DNA of 11,691 nucleotides from assembly GCA_964498585.1 (NCBI GenBank), contig CAZCHH010000082.1:1-11691 (forward strand). The letters run 5' to 3'. This document shows positions 1 to 6,257 of this stretch, one piece after another. The stretch comes from JAAYJM01 sp964498585. Its GTDB lineage: Bacteria; Bacteroidota; Ignavibacteria; Kapaibacteriales; UBA2268. The first letter of the stretch is position 1, and the number at the start of each line of letters is the position of its first letter. A program made the translations under genes and the position numbers. The notes beneath the pieces were generated by a model. It worked only from the letters and a program-made list of their open reading frames with translations, did not search any database and was not told where the DNA came from.

Positions 1-85
1 TTATTCATTATAATTAAATTTTTTGGTTAAATTTTATTTACAAATATAAGCATAATTCTTTATATTTCAAAATGTTAATTTTTAG

Positions 86-202
86 AACTCCCCTTCTATA
101 ACAAAAATAGAAGAAATAGAAAATAAAGATAGTAAAGAAAAAGTTATATACACATATTTAGAAGAGATAAATCAGATACCATCTGCTTATGGAACAAGAA
201 AT
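86..202 (+). pseudogene. Coding-like 5' extension of the phosphatase-like gene without a start codon
   Basis: This stretch is in frame with the gene starting at 203 and has no stop. It reads as a lysine/glutamate-rich segment ending ...LEEINQIPSAYGTRN directly before the conserved-looking MRVVLNG. It begins just after an in-frame TAG at 83-85, and upstream of that all frames are AT-rich and full of stops. The simplest reading is that an older, longer gene lost its 5' end. An AT-rich leader that is open by chance is the alternative, because A-rich sequence readily reads as K/E/N. Confidence 0.4.
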
Positions 203-736
203 ATGCGCGTTGTTTTAAATGGAATTGTTTATCGTGGAGGAGCTAATAACTATTACAATAAAAATAACAAGCGAGACAATGAAAATCCAATGCCAGAAGA
301 AGGTCTTGAAAATTTACTTAATGAAGGATTTTCAACTGTAATTTACTTGTATTCTAAAAATTTTGCTGATTCAAAAAAATCAACAGGACCAGACAAAAAT
401 GGTAAATACTTGAATTATATACAAAACTCTTTATCCAATGAAAAGGAAATTAGACAATTTTTAGAATTAGTTTATAGCAATATAAAAGATTCGACCGCCG
501 GACCAATTTACATACATTGCTGGAATGGCTGGCATCAGTCGGGTTACGCATCAGCAATTATTTTAATGCAATTCTGCGGATTTACAAATGATGAAGCATA
601 CTCTTACTGGGAAAAATGCGCCGCAGGCGACCTTTCTAAATATAGCCATATAAAAAAAGCAATTTACAAATTCAAACCAATAAAAGAATTTCAAATTAGC
701 GAAGAAGTCAAATCAATAATTTGTCCGGGTAAGTAA
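203..736 (+). CDS. Phosphatase-fold protein (dual-specificity/tyrosine phosphatase-like) lacking the catalytic Arg; probably 5'-truncated
   Basis: The 177-residue protein carries a recognisable cysteine-phosphatase P-loop around residues 101-114 (PIYIHCWNGWHQSG), with the nucleophile Cys106 after His105. In this superfamily the loop is HC-x5-R-S/T. Here the position six after Cys is Gln112 (codon CAG at 536-538), so the phosphate-binding arginine is missing. An NMRVVLNGIVYRGGANN-like start and the segment after the loop look like a coherent family domain. The ATG at 203 has no good ribosome site. The same frame stays open upstream to position 86 with plausible protein sequence, but holds no ATG, GTG or TTG before the stop at 83-85. 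The real N-terminus may therefore be lost. It could be a pseudo-phosphatase that binds phosphorylated ligands, a family using a variant loop, or a decaying gene. The fold assignment is fairly sure; activity and intactness are not. Confidence 0.6.
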   Translation: MRVVLNGIVYRGGANNYYNKNNKRDNENPMPEEGLENLLNEGFSTVIYLYSKNFADSKKSTGPDKNGKYLNYIQNSLSNEKEIRQFLELVYSNIKDSTAGPIYIHCWNGWHQSGYASAIILMQFCGFTNDEAYSYWEKCAAGDLSKYSHIKKAIYKFKPIKEFQISEEVKSIICPGK

Positions 737-809
737 CTATAAAGGGAAATTATAAAGCTAATTATAGGAAGTTCTAAAATTTAAATATTTCATATACAAA
801 TTTACCTTT

Positions 810-893
810 TTCAAATGGTGATTTGACAACTTCAAATGGTGATTTGACAACTTCAAATGGTGATTTGACAACTTCAAATGGTCATCTAACAAC
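810..893. repeat. Four tandem copies of a 21-bp palindromic unit
   Basis: The units lie at 810-830, 831-851, 852-872 and 873-893. The first three are identical (TTCAAATGGTGATTTGACAAC), and the fourth differs at three positions. Each intact unit contains a short inverted repeat, TCAAAT-GGTG-ATTTGA, which the fourth copy loses. The period is a multiple of three. One plus frame reads SNGDLTT repeated and one minus frame reads VVKSPFE repeated, but neither has a start codon in a sensible place, so I treat it as a non-coding repeat. Confidence 0.9.
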
Positions 894-1255
894 TTTTTAT
901 TCTATCTGAAGCTGTTATTTGAACAAAATAATTCATTTGATTATTGCATGAACCTGATTTTTGTGATATTTTACTTATTATATATATAATTTTATCTTTA
1001 TTTAAATAAATATATATTATCATAAATATAGCAGATTATTTTGGCTAATTATTTTCATTGATTAAATAAATAAACGATGTTTTTCTTTTAATGAAAGAAT
1101 AACTTAAATAATAATTAGAAAGGTATTTTAAAATGATTTTGGGGTGCAGAATAATGTAAGAATTAATTTAGAACTCCTGATTCCAAGTAGTTTTATATTT
1201 CGCAATTAAGAAAGTTCTGAAGTTAAAAAAAGTAATTTCATAAAATTAAAAACAT

Positions 1256-1283
1256 ATAACTCCCAAATGAATTTGGGAGTTAT
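1256..1283 (+). terminator. Perfect 13-bp hairpin, terminator-like
   Basis: Arms at 1256-1268 and 1271-1283 (ATAACTCCCAAAT / ATTTGGGAGTTAT) are perfectly complementary around a 2-base centre. There is no clean T-run after it on the plus strand (TCTAATAA), and no gene ends nearby, so it may be the terminator of a lost gene or a repeat element. A second hairpin follows at 1301-1320. Confidence 0.5.
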
Positions 1284-1300
1284 TCTAATAATTAGAGTAA

Positions 1301-1320
1301 CTCCATAATTTATTATGGAG
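1301..1320. repeat. Perfect 9-bp palindrome next to the 1256 hairpin
   Basis: CTCCATAAT and ATTATGGAG are perfect arms around TT. Together with the hairpin ending at 1283 it makes a double stem-loop of 65 bp. It could be an operator, a terminator pair or an inserted palindromic repeat; the sequence does not decide. Confidence 0.6.
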
Positions 1321-1464
1321 GTTCAGTGCTCAATTATTCTTTGCGAGGCAATTCTCCTAATTTCTTTATTTTCGTTATGGGATCAGAAACTAAAGTTTAA
1401 TCTCTTGGAATAAGAGCAAAATAATTCTGTTTAATTTCAATTATTTTTCTTCCTTAAAAATTAT

Positions 1465-1472
1465 TATATTTA
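1465..1472 (+). promoter_or_regulatory. Possible Bacteroidota-type -7 box for the YjbQ gene
   Basis: TATATTTA differs by one base from the TAnnTTTG -7 element known in Bacteroidota. It lies about 20 bp before the start codon at 1492. No convincing TTTG -33 element sits at the expected distance, so support is weak. Confidence 0.25.
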
Positions 1473-1480
1473 CTTTTTTA

Positions 1481-1494
1481 GAAATATAAAAATG
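1481..1494 (+). promoter_or_regulatory. A-rich, SD-less translation start context, copy 1 (YjbQ gene)
   Basis: GAAATATAAAAATG occurs identically here and at 2294-2307 before miaB. Neither has a purine-rich ribosome site. The match supports the start chosen at 1492 and suggests an A-rich, Shine-Dalgarno-independent initiation mode, as reported for Bacteroidota. Confidence 0.5.
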
Positions 1495-1920
1495 GGAAGC
1501 AAAATGAAATCATTTAGAAAAGAATTATGGTATAATACACCAACTCGTAGGGCATTTGTAAAAATTACAGGAGAAGTAGAAAACTGCATAACAGAAAGTG
1601 GTGTGAAAGAAGGTCTTGTCCTCATTAATGCTATGCATATCACAGCAAGTGTTTTTATAAATGACGATGAATCAGGGCTACATTATGATTATGAAGTATG
1701 GTTGGAAAAACTTGCTCCGGAAAAACCACATTCACAATATCGTCACAATGGTTTTGAAGATAATGCTGATGCTCATATGAAAAGACAAATTATGGGTAGA
1801 GAAGTTGTCGTTGCTATTACTAATGGAAAACTTGACTTCGGACCTTGGGAGCAAATTTTTTATGGTGAATTTGACGGGAAAAGGGAAAAAAGAGTTTTAG
1901 TGAAAATTATCGGAGAATAA
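1492..1920 (+). CDS. YjbQ/UPF0047 family protein (secondary thiamine-phosphate synthase-like)
   Basis: The 142 residues match the full length of the UPF0047/YjbQ family. These are small beta-rich proteins that form trimers; E. coli YjbQ is described as having secondary thiamine-phosphate synthase activity, and its true role is uncertain. Visible family features are the HITASV block (His49-Thr51-Ala52), His85 in QYRHNG, the NADAH block (Asn91 to His95), and the C-terminal GKLDFGPWEQIFYGEFDG block with R-x-x-R after it. I chose the ATG at 1492 because the leader GAAATATAAAAATG (1481-1494) is identical to that of miaB. The ATG at 1504, preceded by GGGAAG, is a plausible alternative and would shorten the protein by four residues. 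It stands alone, with 384 bp before the next gene. Confidence 0.9.
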   Translation: MGSKMKSFRKELWYNTPTRRAFVKITGEVENCITESGVKEGLVLINAMHITASVFINDDESGLHYDYEVWLEKLAPEKPHSQYRHNGFEDNADAHMKRQIMGREVVVAITNGKLDFGPWEQIFYGEFDGKREKRVLVKIIGE

Positions 1921-2304
1921 ATTATTTTCAATTATAATAAGAACTATGTGTCCAATAATGGAAAAAAAGGAGTTAAGAGTTATATACTTTTTATTTTTAT
2001 GTAACTCACTTTACGCATTCCCCCTCTTGAGAGTGGAATGGTACTTGTGTTAATAAGAAAATAGTGCATCAACTTAACTTGTTTAAAATCTCAAAATTGA
2101 ATAGTGTATGTTGAGTTAGTAAACTAATTGCAATGAAACCTCTTTTATTCCTTTGAAATACGAATTAATTTCCTTATTTTTACTCATAGATAAGTGAAAA
2201 AATTTTTAAAATGTTTTTTTAAATACTTGCTATAAAAAACTCCTTTACCTACTTTAATCAAGAAATTAAGGAATTATTAAAATTATAAGATTTGAAATAT
2301 AAAA
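1921..2304. other. Intergenic region between the YjbQ gene and miaB
   Basis: I see no coding frame, tRNA or known riboswitch in these 384 AT-rich bases. There is an imperfect stem-loop at 2016-2040 (CATTCC...GGAATG with an inner CTCT/AGAG pairing) and a weak GAGTTA/TAACTC pairing at 1977-2007, either of which might end the YjbQ transcript. The stretch just before miaB should carry its promoter, but I could not pick out a convincing one. Confidence 0.5.
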
Positions 2305-2307
2305 ATG
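2294..2307 (+). promoter_or_regulatory. A-rich, SD-less translation start context, copy 2 (miaB)
   Basis: This is the same 14-mer (GAAATATAAAAATG) as at 1481-1494, ending in the miaB ATG. No Shine-Dalgarno lies within 15 bases of the start. Confidence 0.5.
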
Positions 2308-3645
2308 ACAAAAGAAAGAAATAAAAGAATATATATAGAAACCTATGGCTGTCAAATGAATGTGAACGACAGCGAAATTGTCAGCTCAATTCTTTTAGAT
2401 GCTGACTTTTTTATTGAAAAGAAAATAGAAAATGCAGATATAATTTTTCTCAATACCTGTTCGGTACGTGAAAACGCTGAACGCAAGATTTTTGAGCGGC
2501 TTATGCACCTAAAGCAATATAAAAAGAAGAAGCCACGATTAAAAGTTGGTTTACTCGGTTGTATGGCAGAAAATCTTAAGGAAATGCTGTTAGAAAAAAA
2601 TGAAATACTTGATTTAGTGGTCGGTCCTGATGAATATCGGAAATTGCCCGATTTATTGCATCAATCTTTAAATCAAAGCAGACGACATGTTGCTGTAGAG
2701 CTTAGCACCGAAGAAACTTACGATGACATTATTCCTTATCGCGAGAATTCTGTTTCTGCTTTCGTTTCGATAATGCGCGGATGCGATAATTTCTGTTCAT
2801 ATTGCATTGTCCCTTATACGCGTGGTAGAGAGCGCTCAAGAAATTCTGATTCAATAATAAAAGAAGTGGTTTCTCTAAATGAAAAAGGCGTAAAAGAAAT
2901 AACTTTACTTGGACAAAACGTTAATAGCTATATTTGTCCAGCTACTAAAATGACTTTTGCAAAACTACTTGAAAATTGTTCTGAAATTAATCCCGGCATT
3001 TGGTTTCGATTCATTACATCGCACCCGAAAGATATGAGCGAGGAACTTATTGATGTAATTTCACAACATCAGAATATTTGTAAACACATACATCTACCAT
3101 TGCAAGCTGGCTCAAACAGAATCCTAAAACTGATGAATAGGAAATACACACGCGAGCATTATCTTTCACTAATAGAGAAAATCCGGACAAAAAATCCAGA
3201 ATGTGCAATTACTACTGATATTATAGCAGGTTTCCCCTCAGAAACAATTGATGAACATAAGCAAACACTTTCGACTATTGAATCCATTCGTTTCGATGGT
3301 GCTTTTATGTTCAAATATTCTGTTCGTCCCGGAACTAAAGCAGAAAATTATGAAGATGACATTTCTGAAAAAGAAAAAATCCGCCGTTTAAATGAGATTA
3401 TTGAATTGCAAAGTGCTATTGCAAAAGAAATTAATAAAAAAGAAATAGGAAAAATCCATATTGCTCTTGTTGAGGGTAAAAGCAAAAGAAATCCAAAGCA
3501 ATGGCAAGCTCGCAGCGATACAAACAAATTAATAATTTTCGATTTGCCCGAAGTAAAAATTGAAATTGCTTCTTTTGTTAAATTAAAGATAACTAAGTCA
3601 ACCTCAGCTACTTTATTCGGGGAGTTTGTAGAAATATATAATTGA
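2305..3645 (+). CDS. miaB: tRNA-2-methylthio-N6-dimethylallyladenosine synthase MiaB
   Basis: MiaB is a radical-SAM methylthiotransferase that turns i6A37 into ms2i6A37 in tRNAs reading UNN codons, using two [4Fe-4S] clusters. The 446 residues have all three expected domains. The N-terminal UPF0004 domain has its three cluster cysteines: Cys16 in YGCQMNVNDSE, Cys52 in NTCSVRENAE and Cys86 in GCMAE. The radical-SAM core has C160-x3-C164-x2-C167 in RGCDNFCSYCIVPYTRGRE. A C-terminal TRAM-like RNA-binding domain occupies about residues 380-443. GQNVNSY and PLQAGSNRILKLMNRKYT are typical of MiaB rather than RimO or MtaB. The length is normal. The start lacks a Shine-Dalgarno but sits in the leader GAAATATAAAAATG. 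The gene converges with the rhomboid gene across a terminator hairpin at 3699-3727. Confidence 0.97.
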   Translation: MTKERNKRIYIETYGCQMNVNDSEIVSSILLDADFFIEKKIENADIIFLNTCSVRENAERKIFERLMHLKQYKKKKPRLKVGLLGCMAENLKEMLLEKNEILDLVVGPDEYRKLPDLLHQSLNQSRRHVAVELSTEETYDDIIPYRENSVSAFVSIMRGCDNFCSYCIVPYTRGRERSRNSDSIIKEVVSLNEKGVKEITLLGQNVNSYICPATKMTFAKLLENCSEINPGIWFRFITSHPKDMSEELIDVISQHQNICKHIHLPLQAGSNRILKLMNRKYTREHYLSLIEKIRTKNPECAITTDIIAGFPSETIDEHKQTLSTIESIRFDGAFMFKYSVRPGTKAENYEDDISEKEKIRRLNEIIELQSAIAKEINKKEIGKIHIALVEGKSKRNPKQWQARSDTNKLIIFDLPEVKIEIASFVKLKITKSTSATLFGEFVEIYN

Positions 3646-3698
3646 ATTTCATTTTAAGCAGGAAATAATAAGCAGAAGGAACGAAAAAAATTAAAAAA

Positions 3699-3727
3699 TT
3701 ATCCGATGACCCGCAGTCATCGGATAA
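3699..3727. terminator. Bidirectional terminator between convergent miaB and rhomboid gene
   Basis: A perfect 12-bp stem, TTATCCGATGAC / GTCATCGGATAA, surrounds the 5-base loop CCGCA. It lies 53 bp after the miaB stop and 9 bp beyond the rhomboid stop. On the minus strand the stem is followed by a T-rich stretch (complement of AAATTAAAAAA at 3688-3698), so it is a better terminator for the rhomboid/pgk side. The plus-strand tail is only AATAATAAAA. Confidence 0.8.
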
Positions 3728-3736
3728 ATAATAAAA

Positions 3737-4675
3737 CTATTTAAGTTTTTGGCTTAATTCAAATAATATTCTTTTTTCTCTATCAGTCAAACTTTCATAA
3801 CCGCTTCTTGAAATCTTATCTAAGATTTCGTCAATTACACTTTGTTTTATTTCTTCATTATCGACAGTAAAACCGTTAGGTTTTTCTTGTGGTTCTTCTC
3901 TAATAGTTTGTTTTTGCTGAGTGAACCAGGAAAATGGTTGTTGCTGTGTCTTTGTCCTATTTTGGAAATTATAAATATTATTTGGTTCGTCATCTTCAGC
4001 AAATTGAGGTGAATTATCATATATTTTATTTAATTTCAACTGTTTTTCAAAACGAAGAAGAAGAAATCCAGTTAAAGCTCCACCGAGATGAGCAAAATGA
4101 GCAACTCCACCACCGCTATCAGTAAAACCAGAAATTAGAGCGATTCCTGCAAATATAAGCACAAAGAATTTTGCCGGTATTGGAATAAAAAGTGGAAACA
4201 TCATAATAGGACGATTCGGAAAAGTTAAACCAAAAGCAAGCAAAACACCATAAACTGAACCTGAAGCACCAATAGTTGGAGCAGGATTTGAAAATATTGG
4301 AGCAATAAAAAGCTGAGTTAAACCGGCTCCTGCTCCGCAAAGCAAATAAAAAATCAAGAAGCGTTTTGAACCCCAGCGCTCTTCAAGTTCTATTCCAAAC
4401 ATCCAGAGCGCAAAAAGATTAAGGAAAATATGACTTAAACCACCATGCATAAATTGATATGAGATTAATTGCCATATATAAAAGCCATCTTCAATAGGCC
4501 AGAGCGCAAAAAACTTAAAAAAATATGCTCGTAAAGAAACACTATCTATGTGATACACACTTAAGAGTAAATATTCAGCAAGAAAAACTACAATATTTAT
4601 TATTATTAATGATTTGATTACGGGAGGCATTATTGAACGTCTTCCAAAAAATCCCTGCCTTTGATAATTGTTCAT
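3737..4675 (-). CDS. Rhomboid family intramembrane serine protease with soluble C-terminal tail
   Basis: Rhomboids cut membrane proteins within or next to the bilayer using a Ser-His dyad. The 312-residue protein has about six hydrophobic segments over residues 19-207. Ser138 lies in TIGASGSVYG and His196 in AHFAHLGGAL, and the conserved His82-x3-Asn86 (HIFLN) that helps form the oxyanion site is present, so it should be active. After the membrane domain comes a polar linker rich in Gln and Asn (about 208-270), then a charged helical tail (about 271-312, EILDKISRSGYESLTDREKRIL in part). That tail looks like the small domain (DUF6576-like) seen at the end of Bacteroidota rhomboids. The start has GGAAATAAAGT before the ATG. 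The gene is downstream of pgk on the same strand, 217 bp away. Its substrate cannot be told from context. Confidence 0.93.
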   Translation of the reverse strand: MNNYQRQGFFGRRSIMPPVIKSLIIINIVVFLAEYLLLSVYHIDSVSLRAYFFKFFALWPIEDGFYIWQLISYQFMHGGLSHIFLNLFALWMFGIELEERWGSKRFLIFYLLCGAGAGLTQLFIAPIFSNPAPTIGASGSVYGVLLAFGLTFPNRPIMMFPLFIPIPAKFFVLIFAGIALISGFTDSGGGVAHFAHLGGALTGFLLLRFEKQLKLNKIYDNSPQFAEDDEPNNIYNFQNRTKTQQQPFSWFTQQKQTIREEPQEKPNGFTVDNEEIKQSVIDEILDKISRSGYESLTDREKRILFELSQKLK

Positions 4676-4759
4676 ACTTTATTTCCAATTTTCTGGTATT
4701 AACGAAATATCTCTTATTTAATTGCTAATTCATAGAAAGAAATATTGCACTTATGCCGC

Positions 4760-4773
4760 TAAAGAATTCTTTA
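4760..4773. promoter_or_regulatory. Perfect 14-bp palindrome upstream of the rhomboid gene
   Basis: TAAAGAATTCTTTA is a perfect palindrome 85 bp upstream of the rhomboid start, in the pgk-rhomboid gap. It might be an operator for separate control of the rhomboid gene. A 14-bp palindrome in AT-rich DNA can also occur by chance. Confidence 0.3.
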
Positions 4774-4892
4774 ACTCAATAGCAAATTCACTCCATATAA
4801 AATAAAAATCTTCTCAAGCCATAAAAATTAAATCTGGGTATTTCCTAAAAGTATCCCAATTAATAATCAATAAAATAAACAAATAAACAAAT

Positions 4893-6083
4893 CTACTGTT
4901 TCAATGCAGCAATTCCGGGCAGTTCTTTTCCTTCAAGGAATTCGAGAGAAGCACCGCCACCGGTAGAAATATGAGTAATTTTTTCTTTTAAGTGCATTTG
5001 GATGACAGCAGCAGCAGAATCACCACCACCAACTATACTAATAGCACCTTTATGGGTTGCTTCAGAAAGAGAATTAGCAATTGCACGAGTTCCCTTTGAA
5101 AACTTTTCCATTTCAAAAACTCCCATAGGACCATTCCAGATAATAGTTTTCGATTTTAGAATTTCATCGGTAAATATTTTTTGGGTTTCTTCTCCAATAT
5201 CCATACCCATCCAATTTTCTGGCATTTCGTTAAATTTAACTGTCCTGAAATTTGCATCATTTGAAAAAGCATCGGAAATAACAACATCAACGGGTAGCAT
5301 AAATTTAATATTATTGCTTTTAGCACTTTCAAGAAGTTCTTTTGCAAGTTCGACTTTATCATCTTCAACAATAGATTTGCCAATTTCCAATCCCATAGCT
5401 TTAAAGAAAGTGTACATCATACCACCACCGAGAATTATAGAATCGCATTTTGTCATCAGTTTACGAATAACGTCAATTTTTCCTGAAATTTTAGCACCAC
5501 CGATTACAGCAGTAAAAGGATGTATTGGATTAGCAACGGCTTTTCCAAGATATTCAATTTCATCGAGAAGTAATTTACCTGCATATTTTTCTTTAAAAAA
5601 CTTAGTAACTTCAAAGGTGCTTGCGTGAGCGCGATGAGCAGAACCGAAAGCATCATTTACGTAAACATCAGCTAAGGAAGCAAGCTGTTTCGCAAATTCA
5701 TTGTCATTCATTTCTTCTTCTTTGTGAAAGCGAAGGTTCTCAAGTAAAACAATACTACCAAATTCAGCATTTTTAACTATATCAATAGCTGGTTTTCCAA
5801 TGCAATCTTTTGCGAAATGAACTTTAAAGCCATAACGTTTTTTTAGAACTTCAGCAACAGGACGAAGCGAATACTTTGGATTAGGAGCCCCTTTAGGTCG
5901 CCCTAAATGAGATATAACAATAGGCAAGCCACCATCATCAATAATTTTATCGATTGTTGGAAGCGACTCCCGAATGCGATTATCATCGGTTACTTCTAAC
6001 TCTTGATTTAGAGGTACGTTAAAATCTACTCTGAGGAGGACTTTTTTTCCCTCAAATTCTGTATCGTATATTGATTTTATCAT
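4893..6083 (-). CDS. pgk: Phosphoglycerate kinase
   Basis: This cytosolic glycolytic enzyme transfers the acyl phosphate of 1,3-bisphosphoglycerate to ADP, making ATP and 3-phosphoglycerate. At 396 residues it is full length. The N-terminal substrate domain shows RVDFNVP (18-24), HLGRPKG (59-65) and LENLRFH (114-120). The C-terminal nucleotide domain shows GGAKISGKI (195-203), GGGM (219-222), WNGPMGVFE (316-324), GGGDS (352-356) and the final TGGGAS...LEGKELPG block (374-390). All expected basic and glycine-rich motifs are intact. The start has no clear Shine-Dalgarno. It is divergent from the BadF-type kinase, with an AT-rich shared promoter region, and may be read through into the rhomboid gene. 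Confidence 0.98.
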   Translation of the reverse strand: MIKSIYDTEFEGKKVLLRVDFNVPLNQELEVTDDNRIRESLPTIDKIIDDGGLPIVISHLGRPKGAPNPKYSLRPVAEVLKKRYGFKVHFAKDCIGKPAIDIVKNAEFGSIVLLENLRFHKEEEMNDNEFAKQLASLADVYVNDAFGSAHRAHASTFEVTKFFKEKYAGKLLLDEIEYLGKAVANPIHPFTAVIGGAKISGKIDVIRKLMTKCDSIILGGGMMYTFFKAMGLEIGKSIVEDDKVELAKELLESAKSNNIKFMLPVDVVISDAFSNDANFRTVKFNEMPENWMGMDIGEETQKIFTDEILKSKTIIWNGPMGVFEMEKFSKGTRAIANSLSEATHKGAISIVGGGDSAAAVIQMHLKEKITHISTGGGASLEFLEGKELPGIAALKQ

Positions 6084-6257
6084 ATATTTGAATAGTATTA
6101 TTTAACATAATTTTACTAAAATATAAAATTTTTTTCAATTAAAATGAACAAATGTATTTTTTTTGAAAATATTTAAAATTTAAAAAATTAAAAATAATGG
6201 CATATATTTTGATAATTTTATAATTGAAATAATAAATTGATTATAAATGGAATATTT
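6084..6257. promoter_or_regulatory. Divergent promoter region between pgk and the BadF-type kinase
   Basis: This is a 174-bp, extremely AT-rich spacer between divergent starts. On the minus strand a TACATTTG (6156 to 6149) matches the TAnnTTTG -7 consensus exactly, and a TATATTTT (6125 to 6118) nearer pgk matches with one change. Either could serve pgk. For the plus strand I saw only weak candidates (TTGATA near 6210). The base composition makes chance matches likely. Confidence 0.35.

Larger units (their letters stand above)
737..1491. other. Long intergenic region with repeats and hairpins, no convincing gene
   Basis: These 755 bp are very AT-rich and hold no frame that looks coding. They contain the four 21-bp tandem repeats (810-893), a run of alternating TA near 979-1020, an 8-codon mini-frame at 1133-1159 preceded by AGAAAGG, one copy of the 11-mer TTTAGAACTCC (1167-1177), and two adjacent perfect hairpins (1256-1320). 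The region looks like decayed or rearranged DNA upstream of the YjbQ gene. Confidence 0.7.

Noticed and set aside
810..893. A possible CRISPR array
   Set aside because: The 21-bp units are directly contiguous with no spacers, and no cas genes are present.
778..909. An open frame reading SNGDLTT repeats through the 21-bp tandem array
   Set aside because: It has no start codon after the stop at 775-777, and the repeat explains why the frame stays open.
1133..1159. An 8-codon frame (MILGCRIM) preceded by AGAAAGG
   Set aside because: It is too short to support as a gene and has no downstream gene close enough for it to be a leader peptide. It was kept only as a note on the intergenic region.
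3934..4340. Short open frames on both strands inside the rhomboid gene
   Set aside because: The rhomboid frame has all catalytic motifs and continues without interruption; the others are alternate-frame shadows.
5002..5628. A 208-codon open frame on the plus strand inside pgk
   Set aside because: It is fully antisense to a clear pgk with all motifs intact, its translation is low-complexity in Ser/Ile/Leu, and it has no homology-like features.
6237..6257. TTG start for the BadF-type kinase, adding seven residues
   Set aside because: The ATG at 6258 has a GGA at suitable spacing, and the phosphate loop then lies at the usual distance from the N-terminus.
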